Source: Rhizobium sp. C4 (GTDB lineage Bacteria > Pseudomonadota > Alphaproteobacteria > Rhizobiales > Rhizobiaceae). Taken from it: 64,000 bases of DNA. The stretch spans positions 1-64,000 of the forward strand of contig NZ_JAJNCX010000013.1 of the NCBI RefSeq assembly GCF_021026315.1, in the 5' to 3' direction. Made by a program: the position numbers and the translations under genes. Below are positions 53,723-62,548 of the stretch, one piece after another. The notes beneath the pieces were generated by a model, which had not been told where the DNA came from, ran no database searches, and saw nothing but the letters and a program-made list of their open reading frames with translations. The first letter of the stretch is position 1; the number at the start of each line of letters is the position of its first letter.

Positions 53723-54367
53723 TTGATCGAGATTTTTTCAGGCCTTGAACGCCATTTCAGACCGCAGGCGCTGGCGCCGATGTTCCAGCTCCGCAAGCGC
53801 GTCTTCCACGACCTGCTCGGATGGGACGTGTCGGTCCGCGGCGACATCGAGATCGACCAGTATGATGACATCAACCCCATCTACGTCCTGTCCTACACGC
53901 CGGACACGCGCCATCTGCGCGGCGCGCTCCGCCTCCTGCCGACGCTGGGGCCTAACATGCTGGATGACACATTCCCCATCCTGCTTGGAAACAGCCCGGT
54001 GATCCGCCGGCCTGACATCTGGGAATCCAGCCGCTTCTGCATCGATCCCGAGATCTCGCAGGATCGCGCCTCCAACCAGGTGACAGTCGCCGCCGCCGAA
54101 CTCATGTGTGCGGTCGGCGAGCTTGGCCTTGCCTCCGGCATCCGCCAGATCGTCACCGTGACGGATGTGTTCCTGGAGCGCATGTTCCGCCGCATGGGCT
54201 GTCCCGGCACGCGCATCGGCGAACCGCAGAAGATCGGCAGCGTCCATGCGGTCGCCGTCGGCTGGGATGTGAACGACAAATTGCTGACCGACATGAAGGC
54301 GATCGCCGGAATTTCCGCCCCGCTTCTGGCAACCCCGCCCGAGATGCGCATCGCTGCCGCCGCCTGA
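53723..54367 (+). CDS. acyl-homoserine-lactone synthase (LuxI family)
   Basis: A 214-aa autoinducer synthase. All invariant residues of LuxI proteins can be placed: Arg and Phe in FQLRKRVFHDLLGWDV, Trp in the same segment, Glu/Asp/Asp in DIEIDQYDD, Arg in LRGALRLLPTLGPNML, Glu and Arg in DIWESSRFCIDPE. It makes an N-acyl-HSL from SAM and acyl-ACP; chain length is not predictable. TTG 53723 is preferred because GGAG lies 7 bases upstream; ATG 53702 in the same frame has no ribosome binding site. The 120-bp AT-rich gap from the luxR gene probably holds its own promoter. Confidence 0.93.
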   Translation: MIEIFSGLERHFRPQALAPMFQLRKRVFHDLLGWDVSVRGDIEIDQYDDINPIYVLSYTPDTRHLRGALRLLPTLGPNMLDDTFPILLGNSPVIRRPDIWESSRFCIDPEISQDRASNQVTVAAAELMCAVGELGLASGIRQIVTVTDVFLERMFRRMGCPGTRIGEPQKIGSVHAVAVGWDVNDKLLTDMKAIAGISAPLLATPPEMRIAAAA

Positions 54368-54489
54368 AACAAAAGGCGGCTCCCGTCGTTGTTAAGCAAA
54401 GAAACACGTCGCGATTGCGAGCACCGCCCGATTGGCTCACAATGGGCACTCTCAACACACGACTTGCCTGACCGACAGGAGCCGCCAAC

Positions 54490-55656
54490 TTGGTTTGGTC
54501 CACGAGACTTAGTCCGAAAATCCGTGCCGTCACGCTGGCCGTTCTGGCCAGTCTGGCGCTCAGCGGAACTGCGGGCGCGACCTCCATCTGCGGCTCGATC
54601 CGCATGGAGCTCAATACGGACACCGAGACGATCGGCAATACGCGCGAGACCCGCGCCTACCAGCAGGCCATCTCCCGCCAGCAGCGCGAGATCGACACCG
54701 TGCAGCGCGACCTGCGCCGGCTGGGCTGCACGTCGGGCAGTTTCCTCGTCTACGGTGGCGCGAATGCTGAGGCCTGCGACAGGCTGAGCGACGCGCTCGA
54801 CCGCATGTATGACAATCTGGCGGAACTGCAGAACCACGACATTCCGCTCGTCACCCGCTCGATGAGCCCGGCGCGCCGCGCCAAGCTTCTCGACGCACTG
54901 GAGCGGAACGGCTGCAACGACGTGCCGGACAGCCCGCGTGCCGCGCGCGACACCGCCCCGCCGGAGCCCGCAAGCTACGATCCGGGCGCGGTCGAGCCGC
55001 AGCGCCCAGCACCACGCCAGCCGGAGATCCGCAACCTCGGCGGCGGTGACCGTGGCGGCAATCTGCAGACGGTCTGCGTGCGCACCTGCGACGGCGGCTT
55101 CTTCCCCGTTTCGACGAATACCAGCCCGGCAAGCTTCGAACGCGACGCACAGGTCTGCTCGATGATGTGCCCGGGCGTCGAAACCGAGCTCTTCTATCAC
55201 GGTGTCGGCACGCAGGAGATGTCGGAAATGGTCTCGGCCAGCGGCGGCATGCCCTACAAGGAAGAGCCCTATGCCTTCCGCTTCCGCGCCTCGGCCCGCA
55301 AGCAGGACAAGTCCTGCAGCTGCAACTTCTCCGCCTATTATCGCGAAATGATGAAACGCGAGGCAGCGAAGAACGGCGGCACCGACATCGCGCCGCCGCA
55401 GGACCACTCCTCGACGGAACCCGCGCCCGAGAAGCCCTATTCCTCGATCCTCAATCTGGATACGAAGCCCGAGCCCAAGGCGGCACCCGTGCCCACCCCG
55501 AAGCCACCGGCCACTGCCGAGAAGCCGCCGGAACCCGCCCCCGCCGTGCCATACGATCCGTCGAAGGCCAATGTCCGCAAGGTCGGCCCGCAATTCCTGC
55601 CCGGCAAGGACACGGCCATAGACCTGCGCCACCCGAAGGAGCCGACGGCGAACTGA
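54490..55656 (+). CDS. DUF2865 domain protein, exported
   Basis: A 388-aa protein with a signal peptide (KIRAVTLAVLASLALSGTAG). A coiled-coil stretch (YQQAISRQQREIDTVQRDLR) is followed by paired cysteines and the DUF2865 core TVCVRTCDGGFFPVSTNTS, CSMMCPGVETELFYHG, and CSCNFSAYYREM. The C-terminal third is Pro/Ala/Lys rich and ends in DTAIDLRHP. DUF2865 proteins are mostly confined to Rhizobiales, and their function is unknown; the cysteine pattern suggests periplasmic disulfides. TTG 54490 has AGGAG 9 bases upstream. Confidence 0.85.
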   Translation: MVWSTRLSPKIRAVTLAVLASLALSGTAGATSICGSIRMELNTDTETIGNTRETRAYQQAISRQQREIDTVQRDLRRLGCTSGSFLVYGGANAEACDRLSDALDRMYDNLAELQNHDIPLVTRSMSPARRAKLLDALERNGCNDVPDSPRAARDTAPPEPASYDPGAVEPQRPAPRQPEIRNLGGGDRGGNLQTVCVRTCDGGFFPVSTNTSPASFERDAQVCSMMCPGVETELFYHGVGTQEMSEMVSASGGMPYKEEPYAFRFRASARKQDKSCSCNFSAYYREMMKREAAKNGGTDIAPPQDHSSTEPAPEKPYSSILNLDTKPEPKAAPVPTPKPPATAEKPPEPAPAVPYDPSKANVRKVGPQFLPGKDTAIDLRHPKEPTAN

Positions 55657-55659
55657 GGC

Positions 55660-56605
<946 letters not shown>

Positions 56606-56647
56606 AGCGGCAAGCGGAAGACAAGCCGGTGTGGCGGGGGACAAGCG

Positions 56648-56685
56648 TTCACCGCCATCGGGCGTGAGGCCCTGACGGCGGTGAA
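56648..56685 (-). terminator. hairpin downstream of the third DUF1127 gene
   Basis: Perfect 9-bp stem TTCACCGCC with GGCGGTGAA, with an inner GGGC/GCCC pairing in the loop. It lies 23 bases past the DUF1127 stop and ahead of the riboswitch on the same strand. No T-run, so termination is uncertain. Confidence 0.5.
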
Positions 56686-56707
56686 TGGCGTCGAACCAGC
56701 CCACGCT

Positions 56708-56938
56708 TCAGAAGAGATCGACCTTCCGGCATTCGCGCTCCGCCTCGTGGCGGCTGATACCGATATCGGAGAGCTGGTCGTCGGTCAGTTCCGAAAGGGC
56801 CACCCGCGAGCGATTGAGCGTGATGGCCCAGCGGAGTGCGGCAAAGACTTTCGCGACGCGTGCGCCGATTGTCATCGTCGTGACCGGCGCCCGTTCGAGC
56901 GATACACTTTCCATCATTGTCTCCATCGTTTCCATCAT
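56708..56938 (-). CDS. DUF1127 small protein (third copy)
   Basis: A 76-aa protein whose C-terminal part, LSELTDDQLSDIGISRHEAE, is the DUF1127 core, preceded by AALRWAITLNRSRVA. The N-terminus is unusual: MMETMETMMESV results from near-repeats of ATGATGGAAACG. ATG 56938 (AAGGG upstream), GTG 56944 and ATG 56914 (GGAG upstream) are all possible; translation may initiate at more than one. It is divergent from a MocR-type regulator and upstream of the B12 riboswitch. Confidence 0.82.
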   Translation of the reverse strand: MMETMETMMESVSLERAPVTTMTIGARVAKVFAALRWAITLNRSRVALSELTDDQLSDIGISRHEAERECRKVDLF

Positions 56939-57039
56939 TGTCACCCTTGCTATGGACCTTTCTTGCCTTTCGCTGAAACTTGACTATGATGACCTTATCA
57001 ATTGACTCGCCGAGTGGTTCAATACGGATAATTGTCACC

Positions 57040-58458
57040 ATGACAAATTGGCTTCCATCGCTGCAGGAGGGCTCCGGCCCGCTCTATGTCCGCCTGGCGG
57101 ATCAGATCGAGGCGGATATCGCCGCCGGCATTTTGCCGCCCGGCGCGAAGCTTCCGCCGCAGCGCGACCTCGCCTATGATATCAAGGTGACAATCGGTAC
57201 AATCGGCCGCGCCTATGCGCTGGTGCGCGAACGCGGCCTCGTTTCCGGCGAGGTTGGACGCGGCACCTACGTGCTGGCGCAGCAGGAAGAACCCGCCAAT
57301 GACGGGCGAGACCGGATTGTCAGCGCCTTTTCCGGCACCCGCGTCCCCGTCCCGCCCGCCGGCAAACTGCGCTTCGACACGACTGCAGCGCCCGATGTGG
57401 GACAATCCGGCCCGATCGAGACATTCCTGACGCGCACCGTGCGCGACTATCGCGACGAGATTTCGAGCTACACCCGCATCATTCCCGATCGCTGGAAGGA
57501 GGCCGGGCGCAAGTGGCTTTCGAATGCCAACTGGCAGCCGACGCTCGATTGCATCGTGCCGGTTCTCGGTGCCCATGCCGGCATCATGTCGGTCATTCAC
57601 GCGATCTCGCAGCCGGGCGACTATATCGCCTTCGAGGAACTGACCTATGCGCAGGTGTCGCGCGCCGCCGCCATGACCGGCCGCCGCATCGCCACCGTCG
57701 CCTCCGACGAGGGCGGCATCCTGCCGGACGATCTGGAGCGGGTCTGCGCGCAGAAGCACCCGAAGGCGGTCTTCCTGATGCCCTCGGCGCAGAACCCGAC
57801 GGCCACCACCCTCTCCGTCGAGCGCCGCAAGGCGATTGCCGAGATCGCGCGGACCTACAATGTGTGGCTGATCGAGGACAATCTCTATGGCGCGATGACC
57901 GAGGACGGCCTGCCCTTCCTGGCGGAACTTGCGCCTGACAAGACCTTCCATATCGGCGGCCTCTCCAAGTCGGTCGCGGCCGGCGTGCGCGGCGGCTGGG
58001 TCGCTTGCCCGCCGCATTTCGCGGCCCGCGTCAACATCACCCACAAGCTCTCGACCGGAGGCATTCCGTTCCTGCTGTTCGAACTCTGCGCCTCGCTGGT
58101 GCTGTCGGGCACGGCCAGCACGATCCGCCGGCAGGTTCTGGCCGAATGCCGGGCGCGCGAGGAATTGGTGGAGGCGATCTTCGGCGATCTCGACATCAGC
58201 CACCAGCGCGGCGCGCCCTTCTTCTGGCTGCGCCTGCCCGAGCCCTGGCATGCCGGCACCTACAAGCAGGCCGCTTTCGACCGCGGCATCCTCATCGACG
58301 ACGAGGACGAGTTCAAGCCGGCGCGCTCCGACAAGGTCCACCATGCCGTGCGCATCAGCTATTCCTCGCCGCAGGATCGGAAAGATGTTGAAAACGGCCT
58401 GAAAACGCTGAAAGCGCTCATAGACGCCGGCCAGACCGGCTATGACACGGATGCCTGA
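57040..58458 (+). CDS. MocR/GabR-type PLP-dependent transcriptional regulator
   Basis: A 472-aa fusion of a GntR winged helix-turn-helix and an aminotransferase-fold effector domain. N-terminal GSGPLYVRLADQIEADIAAG and GAKLPPQRDLAYDIKVTIGT are the HTH; the C-terminal part has YAQVSRAAA, MPSAQNPTATTLS, IEDNLYG and the PLP lysine K310 in HIGGLSKSVAAGVRGGW. Such regulators use PLP adducts as signals, and often control a divergent gene. ATG 57040 is chosen because protein homology begins there; the frame is open to 56980. Two ATTGTCACC repeats lie at the starts of this gene and its divergent neighbour. Confidence 0.9.
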   Translation: MTNWLPSLQEGSGPLYVRLADQIEADIAAGILPPGAKLPPQRDLAYDIKVTIGTIGRAYALVRERGLVSGEVGRGTYVLAQQEEPANDGRDRIVSAFSGTRVPVPPAGKLRFDTTAAPDVGQSGPIETFLTRTVRDYRDEISSYTRIIPDRWKEAGRKWLSNANWQPTLDCIVPVLGAHAGIMSVIHAISQPGDYIAFEELTYAQVSRAAAMTGRRIATVASDEGGILPDDLERVCAQKHPKAVFLMPSAQNPTATTLSVERRKAIAEIARTYNVWLIEDNLYGAMTEDGLPFLAELAPDKTFHIGGLSKSVAAGVRGGWVACPPHFAARVNITHKLSTGGIPFLLFELCASLVLSGTASTIRRQVLAECRAREELVEAIFGDLDISHQRGAPFFWLRLPEPWHAGTYKQAAFDRGILIDDEDEFKPARSDKVHHAVRISYSSPQDRKDVENGLKTLKALIDAGQTGYDTDA

Positions 58459-58500
58459 CGGGAACGTCCGGCATCCGGCAACATACCGTCAGAGCGCATC

Positions 58501-58848
58501 TTGAACGTCACCATTCTGCACAATCCCCGCTGCTCGACCTCGCGCGCCGTGCTGGAAATGATCCGCGAGAAGGGTCACGACCCGGCGATCGTCGAATATA
58601 TCAAGCATCCGCCGGAGCGCGCCGAGCTCGTTCGCATGCTGATGGCCCTGGAGATGAACCCGCGCCAGCTGATGCGCCGCAAGGAAGCGGTCTACAAGGA
58701 GCTCGACCTCGACAACCCGTCGCTGACCGACAATGATCTGCTGGACGCCATGCTGGCAAACCCGATCCTCATCGAACGGCCGATCGTCATCTCGGAAAAA
58801 GGCATCCGCCTTGGCCGCCCGAAAGAGCGGGTCAGTGAAATTCTATAA
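58501..58848 (+). CDS. arsC: ArsC-family (glutaredoxin-type) reductase
   Basis: A 115-aa thioredoxin-fold protein. The catalytic Cys lies in ILHNPRCSTSRAVLEM, with RPIVISEKGIRLGRP as the conserved C-terminal arginine-bearing loop. It fits arsenate reductase (glutaredoxin) or the closely related YfgD group, which differ little in sequence. No ars genes are nearby, so arsenate may not be its only substrate. Start is TTG 58501 with a weak ribosome binding site, 42 bp after the MocR gene. Confidence 0.88.
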   Translation: MNVTILHNPRCSTSRAVLEMIREKGHDPAIVEYIKHPPERAELVRMLMALEMNPRQLMRRKEAVYKELDLDNPSLTDNDLLDAMLANPILIERPIVISEKGIRLGRPKERVSEIL

Positions 58849-58870
58849 TCAAGTATTTTGATTATAGAAT
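58840..58870. terminator. AT-rich palindrome at the convergent arsC/ilvA ends
   Basis: Perfect 13-bp inverted repeat ATTCTATAATCAA with TTGATTATAGAAT around GTATT. The left arm includes the end of the arsC coding region and its TAA stop. A third TATAATCAA word follows at 58876-58884, reaching the ilvA stop region. It has no G/C core, so it may be a weak bidirectional terminator or a protein-binding site. Confidence 0.5.
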
Positions 58871-58872
58871 AG

Positions 58873-60123
58873 TCATATAATCAAACTGGACAGGATTTCG
58901 TTCTCGGTGATGTCCTGATATCCAAGCCCTGCAGCATCAAAGGCGCCGGTCAGACGCGCGAAATTCTCCGGCTTTGCGGTCTCGATACCGATCAGGATCG
59001 AGCCAAAGTTCCGAGCAGATTTCTTTAGATATTCGAAACGAGCGATATCGTCTTCCGGCCCGAGCAGATTGAGGAAATCCTTCAATGCGCCCGGTCGCTG
59101 GGCCAGCCGGAGGATGAAATATTTCTTCAGTCCGGAGTGGCGCATGGCCCGCTCCTTCACATCCGGCAGCCGCTCGAAGTCGAAATTGCCGCCCGAGACA
59201 ATGGCAACAACGCGCTTGCCCTTCAGCCGATCCGCCGGCAATTGCGCCAGCGCCGCAATCGACAGCGCACCGGCGGGCTCCAGCACCACGCCCTCGATAT
59301 TCAGCATCTCGATCATCGACACGCAGATGGCATTCTCGGCAATCGTCATCACCTGGTCGGGCGAAAACTTGGAAAGGGCCGCAAAGTTCAGGTCGCCGAT
59401 CCGCGCCACGGCAGCCCCGTCGACGAAATTGTCGACCTTCGGCAGCGTCACCGGCTCGCCCGCCTCCAGCGCCCGCTTCAGGCTCGGCGCGCCCTCCGGT
59501 TCGCAGAAGAGAAAACCGTCGCGCGCGACCGTCCCGTCGAGATATCCCGTCACGCCGGAGGACAATCCGCCGCCGCCAACCGGGATCACGACGAGATCCG
59601 GCACGCTGCCATCTGGCAGTTGAGCGAGGATTTCCGCCGCAACGGTCGCCTGCCCCTCGATGATATCCGGATGATCGAAAGGCGGCACCATCATGGCGCC
59701 GGTTGCCTCCGCGTGGTCGCGGGCGGCCTTGTAGCACTGGTCGAAAAAGTCGCCGAACAGCTTGATCTCGATGAAGCCGGCGCCAAACATGCGCGTCTTC
59801 TCGATCTTCTGCTGCGGCGTCGTCACCGGCATGAAGACGGTGCCGCGCACGCCGAAATGGCGGCAGACATAGGCAAAGCCCTGCGCGTGATTGCCGGCAG
59901 AGGCGCAGACGAAGGTCTGGTCCGTCCCGCCCTCGCCGATCGCCTTGCGCAGGAAATTGAACGCGCCGCGGATCTTGTAGGAGCGCACCGGCGACAGGTC
60001 CTCGCGCTTCAGCCAGATTTCCGCGCCATAGCGTGCGCTCAAGTGATCGTTGAGCTGCAACGGCGTTTCGGGAAACAGCCCGCGGATCGCGGTCAGCGCA
60101 TCGTCGATAGTCTGCCTGTTCAA
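58873..60123 (-). CDS. ilvA: threonine ammonia-lyase (threonine deaminase)
   Basis: A 416-aa PLP enzyme converting threonine to 2-oxobutanoate for isoleucine synthesis. PLP lysine lies in SPVRSYKIRGAFNFL, SAGNHAQGFAYVC binds phosphate, and PVGGGGLSSGV is the glycine loop. The C-terminal ~85 residues (KKYFILRLAQRPGALKDFL) form one ACT-like regulatory domain, shorter than the double domain of E. coli IlvA. Start TTG 60123 has GAGG 6 bases upstream. Monocistronic. Confidence 0.94.
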   Translation of the reverse strand: MNRQTIDDALTAIRGLFPETPLQLNDHLSARYGAEIWLKREDLSPVRSYKIRGAFNFLRKAIGEGGTDQTFVCASAGNHAQGFAYVCRHFGVRGTVFMPVTTPQQKIEKTRMFGAGFIEIKLFGDFFDQCYKAARDHAEATGAMMVPPFDHPDIIEGQATVAAEILAQLPDGSVPDLVVIPVGGGGLSSGVTGYLDGTVARDGFLFCEPEGAPSLKRALEAGEPVTLPKVDNFVDGAAVARIGDLNFAALSKFSPDQVMTIAENAICVSMIEMLNIEGVVLEPAGALSIAALAQLPADRLKGKRVVAIVSGGNFDFERLPDVKERAMRHSGLKKYFILRLAQRPGALKDFLNLLGPEDDIARFEYLKKSARNFGSILIGIETAKPENFARLTGAFDAAGLGYQDITENEILSSLII

Positions 60124-60351
60124 AATCGGCCTCGTTGCCCTGAGCCAGAATGAAAATCGCTATCGCATACCGCAGCGCATGAAGCCACCCCAATTTCACC
60201 TCGGAAAGACGGCTTCGGCACGGTCCGGCAGTGGCAGTCCGCATCCACTGTTCAGACGGCTGTATTTTGGATTTCTGAAGGGACTTTGGCACTTCAGGCG
60301 ACAAGCGACCTTGATTGCAACCGCAAGCTCGGCTAGGCGAAAAGGATCGTT

Positions 60352-60436
60352 GCGGGCGTGGCGAAACTGGTAGACGCAAGGGACTTAAAATCCCTCGGCC
60401 TTGGCTGTACGGGTTCGATCCCCGTCGCCCGCACCA
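60352..60436 (+). tRNA. tRNA-Leu (anticodon UAA)
   Basis: An 85-nt cloverleaf, GCGGGCGTGGCGAAACTGG at the 5' end and an encoded CCA at the 3' end. Anticodon loop CTTAAAA between AGGGA and TCCCT gives UAA; the T-arm has GGGTTCGATCCCC. The long variable arm (CGGCCTTGGCTG) is typical for leucine. Confidence 0.97.
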
Positions 60437-60558
60437 GAATGATGCACGCGCCGTCTCAAGATTCAGGCCAGGCAGGCCCATGGGTCCATATGCTTGCGGA
60501 CAAGGGGCGCGACGGCAGCTTCCGTCGTCAGGGCTGCGTCGACAATGAAGGGTAAGCC

Positions 60559-60762
60559 ATGAAATTTCTGATTGTTGTTGCCGGCATTTGCGTGATCGTC
60601 GCCACGCTGGGCGCAGGCTTTGTCGGCTACACCTTCTACACCAAGGGCCGAACGGAAGGTCTGAAGGCGCAGTGCGAGGAACTCGCGAAAGCCGATCCCG
60701 CCGCCATGAGCGATCTGGAGCGCGTCCAGGCGAAATCACTCGCTGATAAGTGCCGCGGCTGA
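60559..60762 (+). CDS. small membrane-anchored hypothetical protein
   Basis: A 67-aa protein. Residues 2-26 (KFLIVVAGICVIVATLGAGF and following) form a signal anchor, and the rest is soluble and Ala/Lys/Glu rich (LKAQCEELAKADPAAMSDLE) with a second Cys near the C-terminus. AAGG lies 7 bases before the ATG. It stands alone between the tRNA gene and wrbA. Function unknown. Confidence 0.75.
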   Translation: MKFLIVVAGICVIVATLGAGFVGYTFYTKGRTEGLKAQCEELAKADPAAMSDLERVQAKSLADKCRG

Positions 60763-60833
60763 CGCCCCGGCGCCAACGAAAAAACGCGCGCCCCTTTCGG
60801 AACGCGCGCCCTTGAATTCAAACCGCTAACAGA

Positions 60834-61433
60834 TCACGCGATCTGCTTGGCAGCGATCTTGGCTACGTGTGCGCCCTGGAAGCGTGCGCCTTCCAGTTCG
60901 ACTTCCGAAGGCTGGCGCGAGCCGTCGCCGTTGGTGATCGTGGATGCGCCGTAGGGCGAGCCGCCCTTGACTTCTTCGGTGCCCATCTGGCCCTGGAATG
61001 CATAAGGAAGGCCGACAACGACCATGCCGTGATGCAGGAAGGTCGGGATGAAGCCCATGATGGTGGTTTCCTGGCCGCCGTGCTGCGTGGCGGTCGATGT
61101 GAACATCGAGCCGACCTTGCCGACGAGCTTGCCGTTGAACCACAGGCCGCCCGTCTGGTCCCAGAAATTGCGCATCTGCGAGGCAACCGTGCCATAACGC
61201 GTGCCGGCGCCAACGATGATGGCGTCGTATTCGGCCAGTTCGTCAACCGTTGCGATCGGAGCAGCCTGGTCGAGCTTGTAGTAGGAAGCCTTGGCGACTT
61301 CTTCCGAAACGAGTTCCGGAACGCGCTTCACGGTCACTTCAGCACCGGCAGACTTGGCGCCTTCGGCAACCGCATAAGCCATGGTTTCGATATGGCCATA
61401 GGCCGAATAGTAGAGAACGAGAACTTTAGCCAT
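60834..61433 (-). CDS. wrbA: NAD(P)H:quinone oxidoreductase WrbA
   Basis: A 199-aa flavodoxin-like quinone reductase. [19 protein letters not shown] is the FMN phosphate loop, [20 protein letters not shown] and [16 protein letters not shown] are WrbA-specific, and [10 protein letters not shown] with [12 protein letters not shown] completes the family. ATG 61433. Two-electron quinone reduction protects against redox cycling. Monocistronic, with divergent promoter region to the CinA-like gene. Confidence 0.96.
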   Translation of the reverse strand: MAKVLVLYYSAYGHIETMAYAVAEGAKSAGAEVTVKRVPELVSEEVAKASYYKLDQAAPIATVDELAEYDAIIVGAGTRYGTVASQMRNFWDQTGGLWFNGKLVGKVGSMFTSTATQHGGQETTIMGFIPTFLHHGMVVVGLPYAFQGQMGTEEVKGGSPYGASTITNGDGSRQPSEVELEGARFQGAHVAKIAAKQIA

Positions 61434-61644
61434 TGTGATGTCCTTTCGTGGAGCAACCGTTCAAGACGATGACGCAACCATAAACGGTTCCGTTGTTCAG
61501 TAATACCGGCACGATAGAAACGCAGTGTTCACAAGAAGGCGATGAAATTTCACCCGCCGGTCACATACCGCATTGCAAAATGTCCTTGCAATGCGAGGCC
61601 GGGAACTCCATTTTCGGCATCCACCGCACGCCCGGAGACCGACC

Positions 61645-62400
61645 TTGAACAAGCACAAAATCGTCACTGCCGCCATGCTCGCCATTGGCGACGAACTGCT
61701 CTCCGGCCGCACCAAGGACAAGAATATCGGTTATCTGGCCGAAAACCTGACGGTTGCAGGCATTGACCTGAAGGAAGTGCGCATCGTCGCCGACGATCAG
61801 GACGCGATTGTCGAGGCCGTCAATGCGCTTCGGGCGAAATACGATCTCGTTTTCACCTCCGGCGGCATCGGCCCGACGCATGATGATATCACGGCGGATG
61901 CCATGTCCGCCGCCTTCGGCCTGCCCTGCCTGCACGATCCGGATGCGATGCGCCTGCTCGGCGAGATGTATGAGCGCCGCGGCCTCGAGTTCAACGAGGC
62001 CCGCCAGCGCATGGCGCGCATGCCGCAGGGCGCCCGCCATATCGAAAACGCCGTCTCCACCGCGCCGGGCTTCATCGTCGAGAATGTTCATGTGATGGCC
62101 GGCGTCCCTGCCGTGTTCCAGGCCATGCTCGGCTGGCTTCTGCCGCATCTGCCGACGGGAGCAACCGTGATGAGCCGCACGGTCGTCTCGCCCTTCGGCG
62201 AAGGCGAGATCGGCAAGCCGCTGACGGAGGTCCAGAAGAACCATCCGGAAACCTCGATCGGCTCCTACCCGAAATTTGATGGCAAGGGCTTCTATACGGA
62301 AATCGTCGTCAGGGCCCGCGACGAGGCCGTGCTGCAGTCTGCCGTTTCGGCGGTCGAAGCCATGCTGGATGCCATCAGCGCCACGCGCGAAACGGCCTGA
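61645..62400 (+). CDS. CinA-like molybdopterin-binding domain protein
   Basis: A 251-aa protein equal to the N-terminal MoaB/Mog-like half of CinA, without the amidohydrolase (PncC) half. AMLAIGDELLSGRTKDKN, FTSGGIGPTHDDITADAM and MAGVPAVFQAML are the family signature. The start is TTG 61645 with GGAG 7 bases ahead; the frame is open to 61573. Such proteins may act in nucleotide repair (ADP-ribose pyrophosphatase in CinA) rather than competence or molybdopterin synthesis. Confidence 0.88.
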   Translation: MNKHKIVTAAMLAIGDELLSGRTKDKNIGYLAENLTVAGIDLKEVRIVADDQDAIVEAVNALRAKYDLVFTSGGIGPTHDDITADAMSAAFGLPCLHDPDAMRLLGEMYERRGLEFNEARQRMARMPQGARHIENAVSTAPGFIVENVHVMAGVPAVFQAMLGWLLPHLPTGATVMSRTVVSPFGEGEIGKPLTEVQKNHPETSIGSYPKFDGKGFYTEIVVRARDEAVLQSAVSAVEAMLDAISATRETA

Positions 62401-62417
62401 TCCTCAAGACAGACGAA

Positions 62418-62431
62418 TTGACCAAGGTCAA
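62418..62431 (+). promoter_or_regulatory. FNR/FixK-type anaerobox ahead of the universal stress protein gene
   Basis: TTGA-CCAAGG-TCAA, a perfect TTGA-N6-TCAA palindrome (the inner bases CC/GG also pair). It lies 118 bp before the USP start, consistent with class II or III activation by FixK/FnrN in micro-oxic conditions. No clear -10 box at the expected distance is seen, so the transcription start is uncertain. Confidence 0.7.
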
Positions 62432-62548
62432 AGCGTGCGTACCCGCGACGCGCGAAGGTGGATTTGTGGAACCGGCAAGGCGTTTCGCGCGCTTATAGAG
62501 ACAATCTATCGCCGGATTGAAATTCGTCAGAGTCCCAGGAGGCACCCC

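Noticed and set aside
60784-60815. Repeated AACGCGCGCCC after the small membrane protein gene as a terminator
   Set aside because: It is a direct repeat with self-complementary GCGCGC cores but no T-run; too ambiguous to list as a terminator.
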